Shown here piece by piece: positions 10,791-22,479 of a DNA stretch of 64,000 bases. A model generated the notes under the pieces. It was given only the letters and a program-made list of their open reading frames with translations. It did not search any database and was not told where the DNA came from. The position numbers and the translations under genes were made by a program. Positions within the stretch are counted from its first letter, which is position 1. Every line of letters begins with the position of its first letter. This DNA is from Cryptomeria japonica (taxonomy: Eukaryota; Streptophyta; Pinopsida; Cupressales; Cupressaceae): positions 144,996,476 through 145,060,475 of the forward strand of contig NC_081413.1 of the NCBI RefSeq assembly GCF_030272615.1. Direction: 5' to 3'.

Positions 10791-11811
10791 TGAAGTTTGC
10801 CCTATTAGGAGCCAAGCCTGTTAAAGCTTTTACAATAAGTCATGTTAAGAACTGATTCTGTTAGGAATCACCCGGTTAAGGGATTTACAAAATTCCTTGA
10901 TGAAAAGAAAAATACCATGTTAGGAGTAACCTCAGTAGACGGTTTGAGAATCCAAGCTAATGAACCACCTTGTTAGAGGATTTAAGAAGTGACCAAGCTT
11001 GTTAGGGCTTACTCGGTTAGGGGATTTCAATTCTGCTATAATTGTTAGAAAACAACAAGTTTTCTTGATCTGTATGAATAAAACTACATTTGCTTGATCA
11101 GATCCTTTTAAGCTTCAATCTGCTTTCACTCAAATAGCAGATCCATTATCCGGTTAGGCAAACATACACTCAACTAGTTTTCAGCCAACACTTTTCCAAA
11201 ACTCTTACAAACAACTTCATCAACCTTAAATACAAATCAATTACATCGGTAACACAACAAAAGCTTAATTCTCTCATAGAGATTAAAAACAAGTCAGTTC
11301 AATATTGATTGTAAGAAATCATAACAATCTCTTCACATTCTTCAAGAAAATTCCAACTGCTCCATGATCATCGCTTCATCGAACTTTGTAACTCATCATG
11401 CGCTATGCATTAGATGCAATCCACTTTGCTCATTCCCTAGACAATAAACAAACATGCCAAATCAATTTGAACTTATCCTCATTCAATGATCACACGTGTT
11501 TCCATCATTACCACTCATCATTAGATCTTAAACCAACAAACTTGATCAGGTAGGGTTTAACAGAAAACAATTGGTAGGGTTTACCGGTTACATTTTATAA
11601 AAAAGGAATTAACCTTATACACCAGTTTACCAGTTCAACTCACAAACTTAACATACCAGTTTACAACATCTTCCACAAATCTCTTCTTATTGGTTATAAG
11701 CCAATATCAATAACAACAATAATATCAGCAATATCATAAATACCATTACCGAAATTGACATCAATGACAACATAACATATCATTAATTCAATATTCATGT
11801 GAATGCCAACA
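10791..11811 (-). repeat. Copia element B: 3' LTR, truncated at its left end
   Basis: Matches the LTR of copy 2 at 58472-59492 and the B 5' LTR at about 31086-32098, all starting here at TGAAGTTTGCCC. Compared with copy 2, about 390 bases of the LTR are missing on the left, so 10791 is a break point. The end ...GAATGCCAACA at 11811 is followed by ATCTCCCCCCTTGG, which on the minus strand is the polypurine tract. By eye this LTR is closer to the copy 2 LTR than to its own partner at 31086-32098 (for example the shared CTCATTCCCTAGACAATAAA). Confidence 0.8.
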
Positions 11812-12161
11812 ATCTCCCCCCTTGGCATTGATGGCAATAAAAATATCAATGCCTTTGATTGCTATTGTGATTGGTTAATGGGAATCTTGGTTTACATTAC
11901 CAAGTATTCACCATGCTCTATCTATCATCGACTTGTTGCTAGTTTCCCTTTGCTAGTCACATAATTCTTCTACTCAATCACATAATTCTTCTCCCCCTTT
12001 GACATCAATGCCAAATTGAAAGTAAAACATGTAATGTCAAATTTTCACTATGCATCAACAACATACTGCATCTTGTTGCTCCCCCTGTGGAATGCATCCA
12101 CTTCTTCATCAGTCCATGTAAAATTTTACAAGTAATTCAGGAACTGATGCAATCAGCCTCA
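11812..12161 (-). other. B 3' untranslated region with polypurine tract
   Basis: Non-coding sequence between the end of the B RNase H frame and its 3' LTR. It holds the polypurine tract at 11812-11826 (minus-strand CCAAGGGGGGAGAT) and further G-rich runs on the minus strand at about 11990-12000 and 12079-12085. The same layout is seen at 59493-59841. Confidence 0.6.
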
Positions 12162-13247
12162 TGCTCAACTAACTTCATGAAGAGGGACAACCCCCAAGTG
12201 ACTTCTAAGATGCTCAAAAGTGGTCTTAAGCAGAGGTTTGGTAAAGATATTTGCAAGCTTCTCTTGGGTGGAAAAATGCTCTAAGATAACATCTTTACTT
12301 TGAACTTTTTCCCTCAAAAAGTGATACTTCAATTCAATGGGCTTGGTACGAGCATGCAAAATAGGATTCTTAGAAATATTAATGGCACTTGTATTATCAC
12401 ATAGGTTCTGAGATCTTCATCTTAAAACCTTCCAAAATGTGCCTCATCCAAATAGCTTGCGTGCAATTCATGTAAGCTGCAACATACTCAGCTTCAATAG
12501 TAGATTGTGAAGTACAACTCTACTTTTTACTTCATGAAACTAGCCTTCATCCTAGAAATAATTCTACACTGGTAGTACTTTTCTGGTCATCAATATTTCC
12601 TGCCCAATCAGCATCAGTGTATGCCTTCAAATCAAAGTTTTCTTCATATGGATACCATAATCCATAGTCAACTATACCTTTCAGATACCTAACAATTCTC
12701 TTTGTTGCTATCAAGTGTGCTTCCTTTGGATTCTTCTGAAATCTTGCAACTATACCAACTGCATGGGAAATATCTGATCTATTGTGAACAACATAGTGTA
12801 ATTTTCCAATCATTGACCTGCATTCCTTTTCATCAACAGACTTAGATGCATCCTCCTTGGAAAATTTACAACTTGTAACCATTGGTGTTCCAACTGGTTT
12901 ATAGTCACTCATGCCAAAAGTTTTCAAAACCTTTTTCACATACTTAGATTGAGTAATGAAAATACCATTCTTCATTTACTATACTTGCTATGCAATTTTT
13001 TATTTCCCCTACTAAAGACATCTCAATGTCATTCTTCATTTCATCTACAAAACTGTTTCTCATGACATCATTACCTCCAAATATAATGTCATCAACAAAT
13101 ACTTCACTAACTAGTATTTCATCTCCTTCAGACTTGAGATAAATATTACTATCATCACTGGTTTTTCAAATCCTATCTACATCAGATGTGTATGAAGTCA
13201 TTCATACCATACTTAGCTGCCTGCTTCAATCCATACAAAGATTTATG
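12162..13247 (-). pseudogene. pol: Copia element B: C-terminal reverse transcriptase and RNase H
   Basis: End of a Ty1/copia polyprotein. On the minus strand, from 13247, come KSLYGLKQA (late RT), then FITQSKYVKKVLKTFGM, then MIGKLHYVVHNRSDISHAV, then DADWAGNIDDQKSTT of RNase H, and finally NIFTKPL near the C terminus (about 12240). The frame shifts near 12990 and again between 12547 and 12360. The first shift is shared with copy 2 at 60266-60700, so it predates the duplication. The upstream half of RT continues at 19899, with element A inserted between. Nonfunctional. Confidence 0.85.
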
Positions 13248-14267
13248 TGTTGGCATTTTGGATATCTTAATATGGTTTTGTCATTGATGTCAACACTTAT
13301 CAGCACTTGGAGATTTTGGTTATGTTCATTGACAACTCAGAGACTTATGCAAAGACACTGGTATTTGGTTCACCGACACTTGGAATGACTTGGAGACTAC
13401 TTGGTTATGTCGAAGACATTAATCGATCACTTGGTTTTAGCAACTTGGTTAATTGTTTATTTGGGTTTTCATATTTGCTGTTACTGACAAATAGGTCCAG
13501 GATAAGCATCGACAGGTATATCTATTCTAGATCACCATGACATGTTATGGAGATGATTTATTATTATTGTAAATGCATTGAGCTAACCTCATGCATTGGA
13601 TATTGATTTACTTGTCATTGATTTTATTGTAATATCTTTTAGTGAGCCAACCTATTCAATTGGTCTTAGGTTATGGTATAAATGTAAGATCTCATTTGTG
13701 AGATCGAAGCGGGAATGTGAAAAGGATTGCAATAAGGTATATGCAAAAATAAGTAGAGCTATACATGCATAAATCATTTGAAGATTGAAGGAACAATTTT
13801 GTAAACGCAATCAGTACTAAAATGGTACTGAATCGAGCATATGAAGATGCTATTTTGTGCATTACATTATCATTGGATCTAACCATCCAATTGTAGTTAG
13901 TGTGACTCTCATTTTGTGATTGAGCAGTGAGCTCTAGGTAGTTGGCCTTTCTGCATGTGTAGAATCTATATTGTACACACATACTATCTGCAATAGTATC
14001 ATTTGATTGTGGATAAGGCTTCCCACCATGGTTTTTACCCTTACAGGGTTTCCACATATAAACATTTGTGTTATGTGTTGTGTATGTTATTGTCTTTCCA
14101 TTTCATGCCTTAATCTTTACCGATATTGCAATTAACTGTTAAGACTGTCTACAGACATAAAGTTTGGTTTACCGGTATTAAACATTAAGTTTTGGTTAAG
14201 TTAATTTTGGTTGAATTTATTGGACAACTAATTCACCCCCCCTCTTAGTTGTCTCTGGGACCTAACA
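13248..14267 (+). repeat. A 5' LTR
   Basis: Starts TGTTGGCATTTTGG and ends GGACCTAACA. Just before the end is the motif TTCACCCCCCCTCTTAG, shared in form by all copia LTRs in this window. Compared with copy 2 (60932-61972) it lacks about 20 bases near 13290, between two TCAACACTT repeats, consistent with slippage or short-repeat deletion. Confidence 0.85.
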
Positions 14268-14269
14268 AT

Positions 14270-14281
14270 TGGTATCAGAGC
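14270..14281 (+). promoter_or_regulatory. A primer binding site
   Basis: TGGTATCAGAGC, complementary to the 3' end of plant initiator tRNA-Met, two bases after the LTR end. Confidence 0.9.
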
Positions 14282-14324
14282 CTAGTCCTCTTTTTGCAGA
14301 AGTTTAATAGCTTCAGAAGATCCA

Positions 14325-17300
14325 ATGTCTTCTAACTATTTCATGAAGGACAGTCTAAAACTTGATGGAACTAACTATGGCATATGGAAGATCAGGATGG
14401 AGACACACTTGAATTGCATTGGAAAGGATATATGAGATGTTACAAAGAATGGATATACTGCTCCTACTAAAGGTCAACCTATTCCACCTAACTTGGCTAA
14501 AGATGAGGAAAATGATTGCAAAGCAAGAGAAGCACTTTTGAGCACATTGTCAAATCAGCAAGAAATGGGATTGTTAGATAGATCTATTGCTAAAGCTATT
14601 TGGGACAAACTGGAAACATTGAATGAAGGAGATTCCAAAGTCAAAATTACAAAACTTGAATGCTTCTGGGTCAGGTTTGAAAGTCTGAAAATGGAAGAAG
14701 AAGAAAGAATTTCTACTTTAATGGAAAGAGTAAATGAAATTGTTTTGGGTATACAATGTTGTGGAGGAACCTTAAGTGAAGATGAGATTGTTTCTAAATT
14801 TTTAAGAGCTTTTCCAATAGCATATAAAATGAAATTTACTGATATAAATGAATTAAGAACAATGCCTAATGCATCAGTATCTAGAGACACTTTGGTTGGA
14901 AAACTTTTAGCTTTTGAGCTTGAGGAATTTGGTCCTGTTACTACTATCAGGACAAATCTATATTTTAAGGCATCATCATCAACTACGGCATCATCATCAC
15001 ATGATAAATCTGATTGGAAAGCCTTCTATGCAAGAGAACTTGAAGAAAGCAGGAGAGAAAATGTAGAACTTGAAGAACTTGAAGCACTATTTGCAAGGAA
15101 AATGCCTAAAGGTCCAATTGGAAGTAAGTATGAAGGTAAAGCACCCTTTAAATATTTTAACTATAATAAGATTGGTCATATGGAATCTATATGTCCTGAT
15201 AGACATGCAATATTAAGAGAAGAAGCTAAAAGAACATATAAGCCTAACCCTAACTATTAGAAATACAAAATTAAGAAGAATAGAGAGAAATCTTGTTATT
15301 ATGTTGATGAAAGAGTTACTGATGATTCTGATGAGGATCTGACATACAATGGATGGGATTTTGCTACTATAGCAGAAGACCAACTGACACCTAGTGTTCA
15401 ACCGGTAGAGTAGGCCCTGACAGCTAAAGTTGAAGATAAGGATGAATGAATTATTGATTCAGGATGTTCAGATCATATGACTAGTGATAAGAGTAAATTC
15501 TTAACCTTTCAGGATTACAATGGAGGTCTAGTAAAATATGGAGATGATAAAGATTGTTTGATCAAAGGAAAAGGCACTATATCTTTTGATGGTAAGCACA
15601 ATATTGATAATGTTTACTATGTTGAAGGTTTGAAGCATAATCTTTTGAGTGTTGGTCAATTTGTTGAAAAAGGATTTTAGTTACAATTCAAGAATGCTAA
15701 ATGTAAAATCTTAAACATAACTGGTTTGGAAATTGCAACCAGTAATCAGACTAGAGGTAATATCTTTCATTTGAACAATAATGAGAAAGCATGTTTGATT
15801 CCACATATTGATGAAAGTTGGTTATAGCATAAGAGACTTTGTCATGTACATTTTGATTGTATTGTGAAAATCAGTACTACTAAGGCTGATAGAGATTTAC
15901 CTAAGATTGTTAAACCTCACAATCTGGTATGTAAGGAATGCCAATTTGGAAAGCAAGTTAGAGCAAATTTCAAGAGTATTCCAGAGAAGTCTAACAAAAA
16001 TCTTGATTTAATTCATACTGATTTATGTGGTCCAGCAAGAACTAGAAGTATATGAGGAGATATGTTCTTTATGCTAATCATTGATGACTATTCTAGAATG
16101 TGTTGGGTTACTTTTCCCAGAGAGAAATTTGAAGCATTTGGGAAATTCAAACTATTCAAAGTAATGGTAGAAAATGAAACCGACAAGAAAATCAAATGTT
16201 TGAGATCAGATCAAGGAGGTGAATTCACATCTAAGGAATTTAATACATTCTGTGAAGTGAATGGGATTAGAAGATAGTTATCAGCACCCCAAACACCCCA
16301 ATAGAATGGAGTTGTGGAAAGGAAAAACAAAAATATCTTGGATGCAGGTAGAAGTATGATATCTGAAGAAAATCTACCTCATATATACTGGAGAGAAGTG
16401 GTCAATATAGTTGTTTATACATTCAACAAAGTTCACAATAGAGGTGAAACTAGTAGAACCCCACATGAACTATGGTTTAGTAATACTCCTACTCTTAAAT
16501 ACTTCAGAATATTTGGAAGTAAATGCTATATTAGAAGAGATGAGTATATTGGAAAATTTGATCCTAGAAGTTATGAAGGAATATTTCTTGGTTATTCATC
16601 TAAGAGCAAGGCATATAGATGTTTTAACAAGAGATTGCAGAAAATTGTTGAGAGTGCAAATGTGAAGATTGATGAATAGTTTAGAGGAAATTCAAGGTAC
16701 ACAGACTCTGTACCAGCAATAGAAATAATCACAAATGAACCTACTATGAACACACCAGTACAGAATGGTGATCTAGTTACATCGACATCATTTGGAGATT
16801 CAACAATCACTGAAGAACAACGTCAAGTAAAAATACCCTGGTATGTAAGATTGAATCATTTTGAAGATCAGATAATTGGAAATAAATTTCAAGGAGTTAT
16901 GACTAGAGGAAGAATGGAAAATGAGGAGGTATGTCTTATTTCTCAAATTGAACCCACATCAATTAATGAGGCATGTGAAGATAAATATTGGATCAAAGCT
17001 ATGGAAGATGAATTGGAATAAATTGAAAGGAATAACACTTGGTCATTAGTTCCCCGGCCTAAAGACAAAAATGTATTTGGAACTAAATGGGTTTTGAGAA
17101 ATAAACTTAATGAAGATGGCATGGTAATTAGAAACAAAGAAAGATTAGTTTGTAAGGGATATTCTCAAAAAGAAGGAATTGATTACAATGAAACCTTTGC
17201 ACCTGTAGCTAGAATTGAGTCAGTCAGACTTTTATTTGCTTTTGTAGCACACAAGAACTATAAAGTATATCAAATGGATGTTAAATATGCATTTCTAAGT

Positions 17301-18480
17301 GGAGATCTTGAAGAAGAAGTTTACATTGAGCAACCTGATGGATTTTCTTTGACAGATAACAAAGACATGGTTTTTAGGTTAAGGAAAGCTTTATATGGAT
17401 TGAAACAAGCTCCTAGAGCTTGATATGCTATATTGGATAAATATCTTTTGAAGCTTGGTTACACTAAAGGTAATGCTGACAACAATCTATACTACAAAGT
17501 GACAAATGATGATATCTTGTTTATTGAAGTTTTTGTTGATGATATAATCTTTGGAGAAGATGGTTTGTGTAAAGACTTTTCTAACAAAATGCAGTAAGAA
17601 TTTGAAATGTCTATGATTGGAGAGATAAAAAAATTTTAGGATTGCAGATCTCACATACTGATAAAGGTATATTCCTATGTCAATCTAAGTACTTGAAGGA
17701 ATTACTAAAGAAATTTGGCATGGAAAACTGTAAACTGGTAAGCACACCTATGACTACATTTGATAAATTATCCTTGAAGGATGAATCTACACCTGTTAAT
17801 CCGACTGGATACAAATCTATGATAGGAGGTTTACTGTATTTGACACAAACGAGACCTAATATTATGAATGCAGTATGTATTATAACAAGATTTCAGAGTA
17901 ATCCTAAAGAAAATCATGAATCAGCAGTAAAAAGGATTTTCTAGTACCTACAAAGCACTACAAATCTTGGTTTATGGTATCCTAGAGATGGAAATTTTGA
18001 CTTATGTGCATACACAGATGCTAATTGGGCAGGAGATGTGGATGACAGAAAAAGAACCACCGGTGGATAATTTTTTCTTGGTAGTAGACTAATTTCATGG
18101 TTGATCAAGAAACAGAGTTGTACAAGTCTATTAACAGCAGAATCAGAATATGTTGCAGCAACAACTAATTGTACAAAGGTATTATGGATCAAGCAAATGT
18201 TGAAGGACATAAAGGTAAAATGCAAGGAACCTATAACTATCTACTGTGATAATATGGTAGCAATTGATATATCTAAGAACCCAGTATTTCACTCTAAGAC
18301 TAAACATGTTTCCATCAAATTTAATTTTCTAAAGGAGAATGTTGAAGCAAAAGAAGTGAAATTGGTTTATGTGAATACTAAAGAGCATATTATAGATATT
18401 TTTACAAAGCCTTTTCCTAGGGAAACATTTGAGTATCTTTGAGAGCAACTTGGAGTCCTACCCCCACAGGTAGCGACTTA
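14325..18480 (+). pseudogene. gag-pol: Copia element A gag-pol polyprotein
   Basis: Gag, protease, integrase, reverse transcriptase and RNase H in the copia order. The frame starts at ATG 14325 and holds to about 17630, then shifts. Gag has the usual LDGTNYGIWKIRM start. Its zinc knuckle (about 15152-15193) has lost two ligands, as both Cys codons TGT read TAT. Protease shows DSGCS (about 15456). Integrase shows the H-H-C-C region, then DDYSRMCWV, RSDQGGEF and the Glu of ERKNK. RT keeps FVDDIIFG near 17531. RNase H carries DANWAGDVDD and NIFTKP-like ends. Stops include TGA 14433, TAG 15411, TGA 15447, TAG 16275 and TAG 16302, all five also present in copy 2, plus private ones such as the TAG at about 15258 where copy 2 has CAG. 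Confidence 0.9.
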
Positions 18481-18838
18481 GACAGTTGATGTTTGTCATC
18501 AGCCAACAGAATTAACAGAGAAATATTTTATTCTGGCTTTGATGAGGAGAGCTACTTCTCAGGGGGAGTAATTGGTATATTGAATAAGTTGGTATTTTGA
18601 ATTTGGCTTTATATTGCTTTGGCAATTGATGTTAAAGGGGGAGAGATTGATATATGGAAAAACACATTATCTTTTCTTTTGGGAGAGATTTATTCCTAGG
18701 GGGAGAGATATTATGTATTTTTTATTTCTGGTTAATGATCTCTTTGGGAGATTATTGGTTTTTGGTTTTTGGCATTTCTCTTTTCACACTTTGATGGTTT
18801 TTCCATCTTGTGTTGCCATCAATGCCGAATGGGGAGAT
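18481..18838 (+). other. A 3' region with several polypurine runs
   Basis: Non-coding. Four purine runs appear before the 3' LTR: CAGGGGGAGTA near 18560, AAAGGGGGAGAGA near 18637, AGGGGGAGAGA near 18698, and AATGGGGAGATTG ending at the LTR start. The last is in the position of the true polypurine tract. The others look like duplicated or auxiliary tracts. Confidence 0.6.
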
Positions 18839-19898
18839 TGTTGAAATTTTGGATATGTTGATATGGTTTTTTCGTTGATGTCAACACTTGTCTTCAGTTG
18901 TCAACACTTATCAGCACTCGGAGATTTTGGTTATGTTCACCGGCAAGTCAGAGACTTATGCAAAGTCACTGGTATTTGATTCACCGATAGGTTATATTGT
19001 TCAACGACACTTGGAATGACTTAGAGACTACTTGGTTATGTCGAAGACATTATTCAATCACTTGGTTTTGGCAACTTGGTTAATTGTTTATTCGGGTTTG
19101 CATATTTGCTGTTACCGACAAATAGGTCCAGGATAAGCACCGACAAGTATATATATTCCAGATCAGCATGACATGTTATGGAGATGATTTATTATTATTG
19201 TAAATGCATTGAGTCGGCATCATGCATCAAATATTAATTTACTTGTAATTGATATTATTGTAATATCTTTTAGTGAGCCAACCTATTCAATTGGTCTTAG
19301 GTTATAGTATAAATGTAAGATCTCATTTGCGAGATTGAAGCGAGAATGTGAAAAGGATTGCAATAAGGTATATACAAAAATAAGAAGAGCTATACTCGCA
19401 GACATCATTTGAAGGTTGACGGAAGGATTTTGTAAAGGCAATCAGAACTAAATCGGAACTGAATCCAACATATGAAGATGCTATTTTGTGCAGTACATTA
19501 TCATTAGATTTAACCATCCAATTGTAGTTAGTGTGACTCTCATTTTTTGATTGACCAGTGAGCTCTAGGCAGCTGGCCTTTTTGCATGTGCAGAATCCAT
19601 ATTATACACACATACTATCTGCAGTAGTATCTTTTGATTATGGGTAAGGCTTCCCACTTTGGTTTTTCCCCTTACAGGGTTTCCGTGTACAAACATTTGT
19701 GTTATGTGTTGTGGATGTTATTGTCTTTCTATTTCATGCATTAATCTTTACCCGTATTGCCATTAACTATTAAGACTATCTATCGGCATAAATTTTGGTT
19801 TACTAGTATTAAGCATTAAGTTTTAGTTAAGTTAATTTTGGTTGAATTTATTGGACAATTGATTCACCCCCCCTCTCATTTGTCTTCGGGACTTAACA
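18839..19898 (+). repeat. A 3' LTR
   Basis: Starts TGTTGAAATTTTGG and ends GGGACTTAACA. It is clearly homologous to 13248-14267 but more diverged from it than that LTR is from the copy 2 LTR at 60932. Confidence 0.85.
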
Positions 19899-21019
19899 TT
19901 TGGCAATCTACATACCATGTCTTTCTCATCTGTCAATGCATAATCATCAGGCTTCTCTATGTATACCTCTTCTTCCAATATCCCATTAAAAACTGCAAAC
20001 TTAACATCCATTTGGTATACCTTGAACTTCTAATATGCTGAAAATGCAAGTAAAGTTCTTAATCCTTCCAGTCTTTCTACTAGTGCAAAAGTTTTGCCAT
20101 AGTCTTCTCCTTCTTCTTGATAATGACCCTTGCAGACTAATCTTGCCTTGTTGCAAACTACAACACCATCTTCAGTTAACTTGTATCTGAACACCTATTT
20201 AGTACCTATTACATTCTTGTTTACCGGTCAAGGTACCAGGGTCCAAGTGTCATTTTTTTTAATCTAATCCAATTCTTCTTCCATTGCCTTAACCCAATAA
20301 TCATCACCAAATGCCTCCTTAGTACTTCTAGGTTCAATGGTGGAGATCATGCAAGAGTTCTCTCTTATTTTCCTTCTAGTTAGTACTCCAACATCCTTAT
20401 CCCTAATAATATGCTCAAGACTATGGTTTAGTCTCACATACCTAGGAATAACATGATCCTTCTCTTTAGGTTTAGCTTCTTCATTATCATTTTCCTCTGA
20501 ATTTATTTGTTCTGGTTGAACAAGTACATTAGGATTTGCTTTAGCGGTTACTGATTTAAAAATTTCAGGTTCCAAAAGCAAAATGCAAGGATCTTCATCC
20601 TTTTTCTCTGAGTTGGTTCCTTCTAAGACTTTAGGACATTCATCTACATGAACATCAACACTCTAAAAAATTCTTTGTATCTGGTTGTTGAAGCATTTAA
20701 AGGCCTTACTCTTGATGGAATAGCCAAGAAATGTGCCTTCATCACTCTTAGTGTCAAACTTGCTTATGTAATCACTTATTTTAATAAAAAACTTGCTACC
20801 AAATATTTTAAAATAACTAACATCAGGTGATCTCCCATACCAATATTCATAAGGGGTCTCATCCTTACCTCTTTTCATTAGAACTCGGTTCACTGTGTAG
20901 ACAGCTATACTTACAGCTTCTTTCCAAAATGTTTAAACCACTGATCAGTTGTTCCTCTTTGCTATACGATTCTGTTGTGGTGTCCTTGGTGTAGAAAGTT
21001 GTTGCTTGATACCATTCTC
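19899..21019 (-). pseudogene. pol: Copia element B: integrase C-terminus and N-terminal reverse transcriptase
   Basis: Continuation of element B on the other side of A. From high to low coordinates: STPRTPQQN of the integrase core at about 20990; then the EYWYGRSPDVSYFKIFGSK region and FLGYSIKSKAFKCFN (20893-20663); a linker to 20264; then RT beginning with [14 protein letters not shown] (about 20020-19970). A TAG breaks the integrase (SVV region near 20930), and the frame shifts around 20600-20660. Element A starts exactly where RT is cut. Upstream integrase sequence is interrupted at 21020 by element C and resumes at 27734. Confidence 0.85.
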
Positions 21020-22078
21020 TGTTAGGTCTCGGAGATAACTGAGAGGGGGTGTGAATTAGTTGTCAAATAAATTCAAACCAAAAACAAGTTAACCAATTTA
21101 ATACTTAATACCGGTAAACCAATTCAATATGTCAATAGATAGTTTTAACAGTTAATTGCTATACCGGTAAGGATTAGTGCATGAAAAATAAACACAAAGT
21201 CATCCACAACACATAACAACAATATTTGTACATGGAAACCCTATAAGGGGGAAAACCACAGTGGGAAACCTTACCCAGAATCAGATGATACTACTGTAGA
21301 TAGTAAGTGTACATAAATAGGATCTGCACATGTAGAAAGGCCAAGTGCTTAGAGCTCACTACTCAATCACAAAATGGGAGTCACACTGACTACAATTGGA
21401 TGGTTAAATCCAATAAGAATGTACTACACAAAATAGCATCTTCATATGCTGGATTCAACACCGGTGTAGTTCTGATTGTCTTCACAAAAAACCCTCCTTC
21501 AACCTTCAAATGATGTCTATGTGTATAGCTCTTCTTATTCTCACATATACCTTCACACTATCCTTTTTTGCATCCCACATCTGATCTTACAAATAAGATC
21601 TTACATTTATACCATAACCTAAGACCAATTTTAGTAGGTTAGCTCTACAAGATATTACAATAAAAACATTTTACAAAGAATACAATATCTGATGCAATAA
21701 CTGATTGAACATGTTGGCTTAATGCATTTACAACAATAATTAATCATCTCCATAGCGTGTCATGTTGATCTGGAAAAGATAAACCTGCGGTGTAACCTTG
21801 GACCTATTTGCCTTTAACAACAAATATGCAAATATGAATATACCAATAAACAAAACTCAAGGACAAGATGTCCAAATGATGTCTTCGACATTACAAAGTG
21901 TTTTCTATATCATTCAAAGTGTCGTTGATCATTATATCTTGCCGGTGTACCAGATACAAGTGACTGTCCATGAGTCACTTGCTTGCCGGTGAATGTTGTT
22001 GATTGTCCAAAGTGCTAGAGTTGGTAGGTGTTTAGTAGGTGTTGACATCAATGAAAAAACCATACCAAAATACCAACA
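21020..22078 (-). repeat. C 3' LTR
   Basis: Begins (plus strand) TGTTAGGTCTCGG and ends AAAATACCAACA. Element orientation is minus, so this is the 3' LTR, preceded in element order by the polypurine tract at 22079-22092. Confidence 0.9.
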
Positions 22079-22479
22079 ATCTCCCCCTTTGGCATTGATG
22101 GCAACACAAGATGGAAAAACCATCAAAGTGCCAAAACGAAAATGCCAAATACCAAAAACCAACATTCTCCAAAAAGAGATCATAACCAAAAATCAAAATA
22201 TAGATACAAAGAGTAATAATCTCTCCCAAATAACAATCTCTCCCCCTGGGACCAACATGTGTTTTCCTTGTGTTTTTTGAAGTTTTTCCATACCAATCTC
22301 TCCCCCTTTGACATCAAATGCCAAAGTTACAATAAATCATCTTACCAAGCCAAGTTCATATACAAAATACCAATCAATTCAATATACCAACTACTCCCCC
22401 TGAGAAGTAGCTTCCCATCAAGGACCGAAATAGAAGATTTCTCTGTTAATTCTACCCATTGATGACAATCATCAACTAT
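22079..22479 (-). other. C 3' untranslated region with polypurine tracts
   Basis: Non-coding. On the minus strand it contains several G/A runs: AAAGGGGGAGAT next to the LTR (22079-22090), and others near 22240, 22302 and 22396. This mirrors the multiple runs of element A. Confidence 0.65.

Larger units (their letters stand above)
13248..19898 (+). mobile_element. Ty1/copia element A, complete but inactive
   Basis: LTRs at 13248-14267 and 18839-19898, primer site at 14270, gag-pol from 14325, and a polypurine-rich 3' region. It is inserted in the reverse transcriptase of element B, splitting the VCRL / KSLYGLKQA region. Five-base flanks are TTATG (left) and TTTGG (right), matching at three of five, so the duplication has decayed. 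The two LTRs differ by many substitutions and an indel of about 20 bases, so the insertion is old. Confidence 0.85.

Noticed and set aside
13248-19898. Independent insertion of two A elements at the same B site
   Set aside because: Shared nonsense codons in A, shared lesions in B and identical flanks make duplication far more likely.
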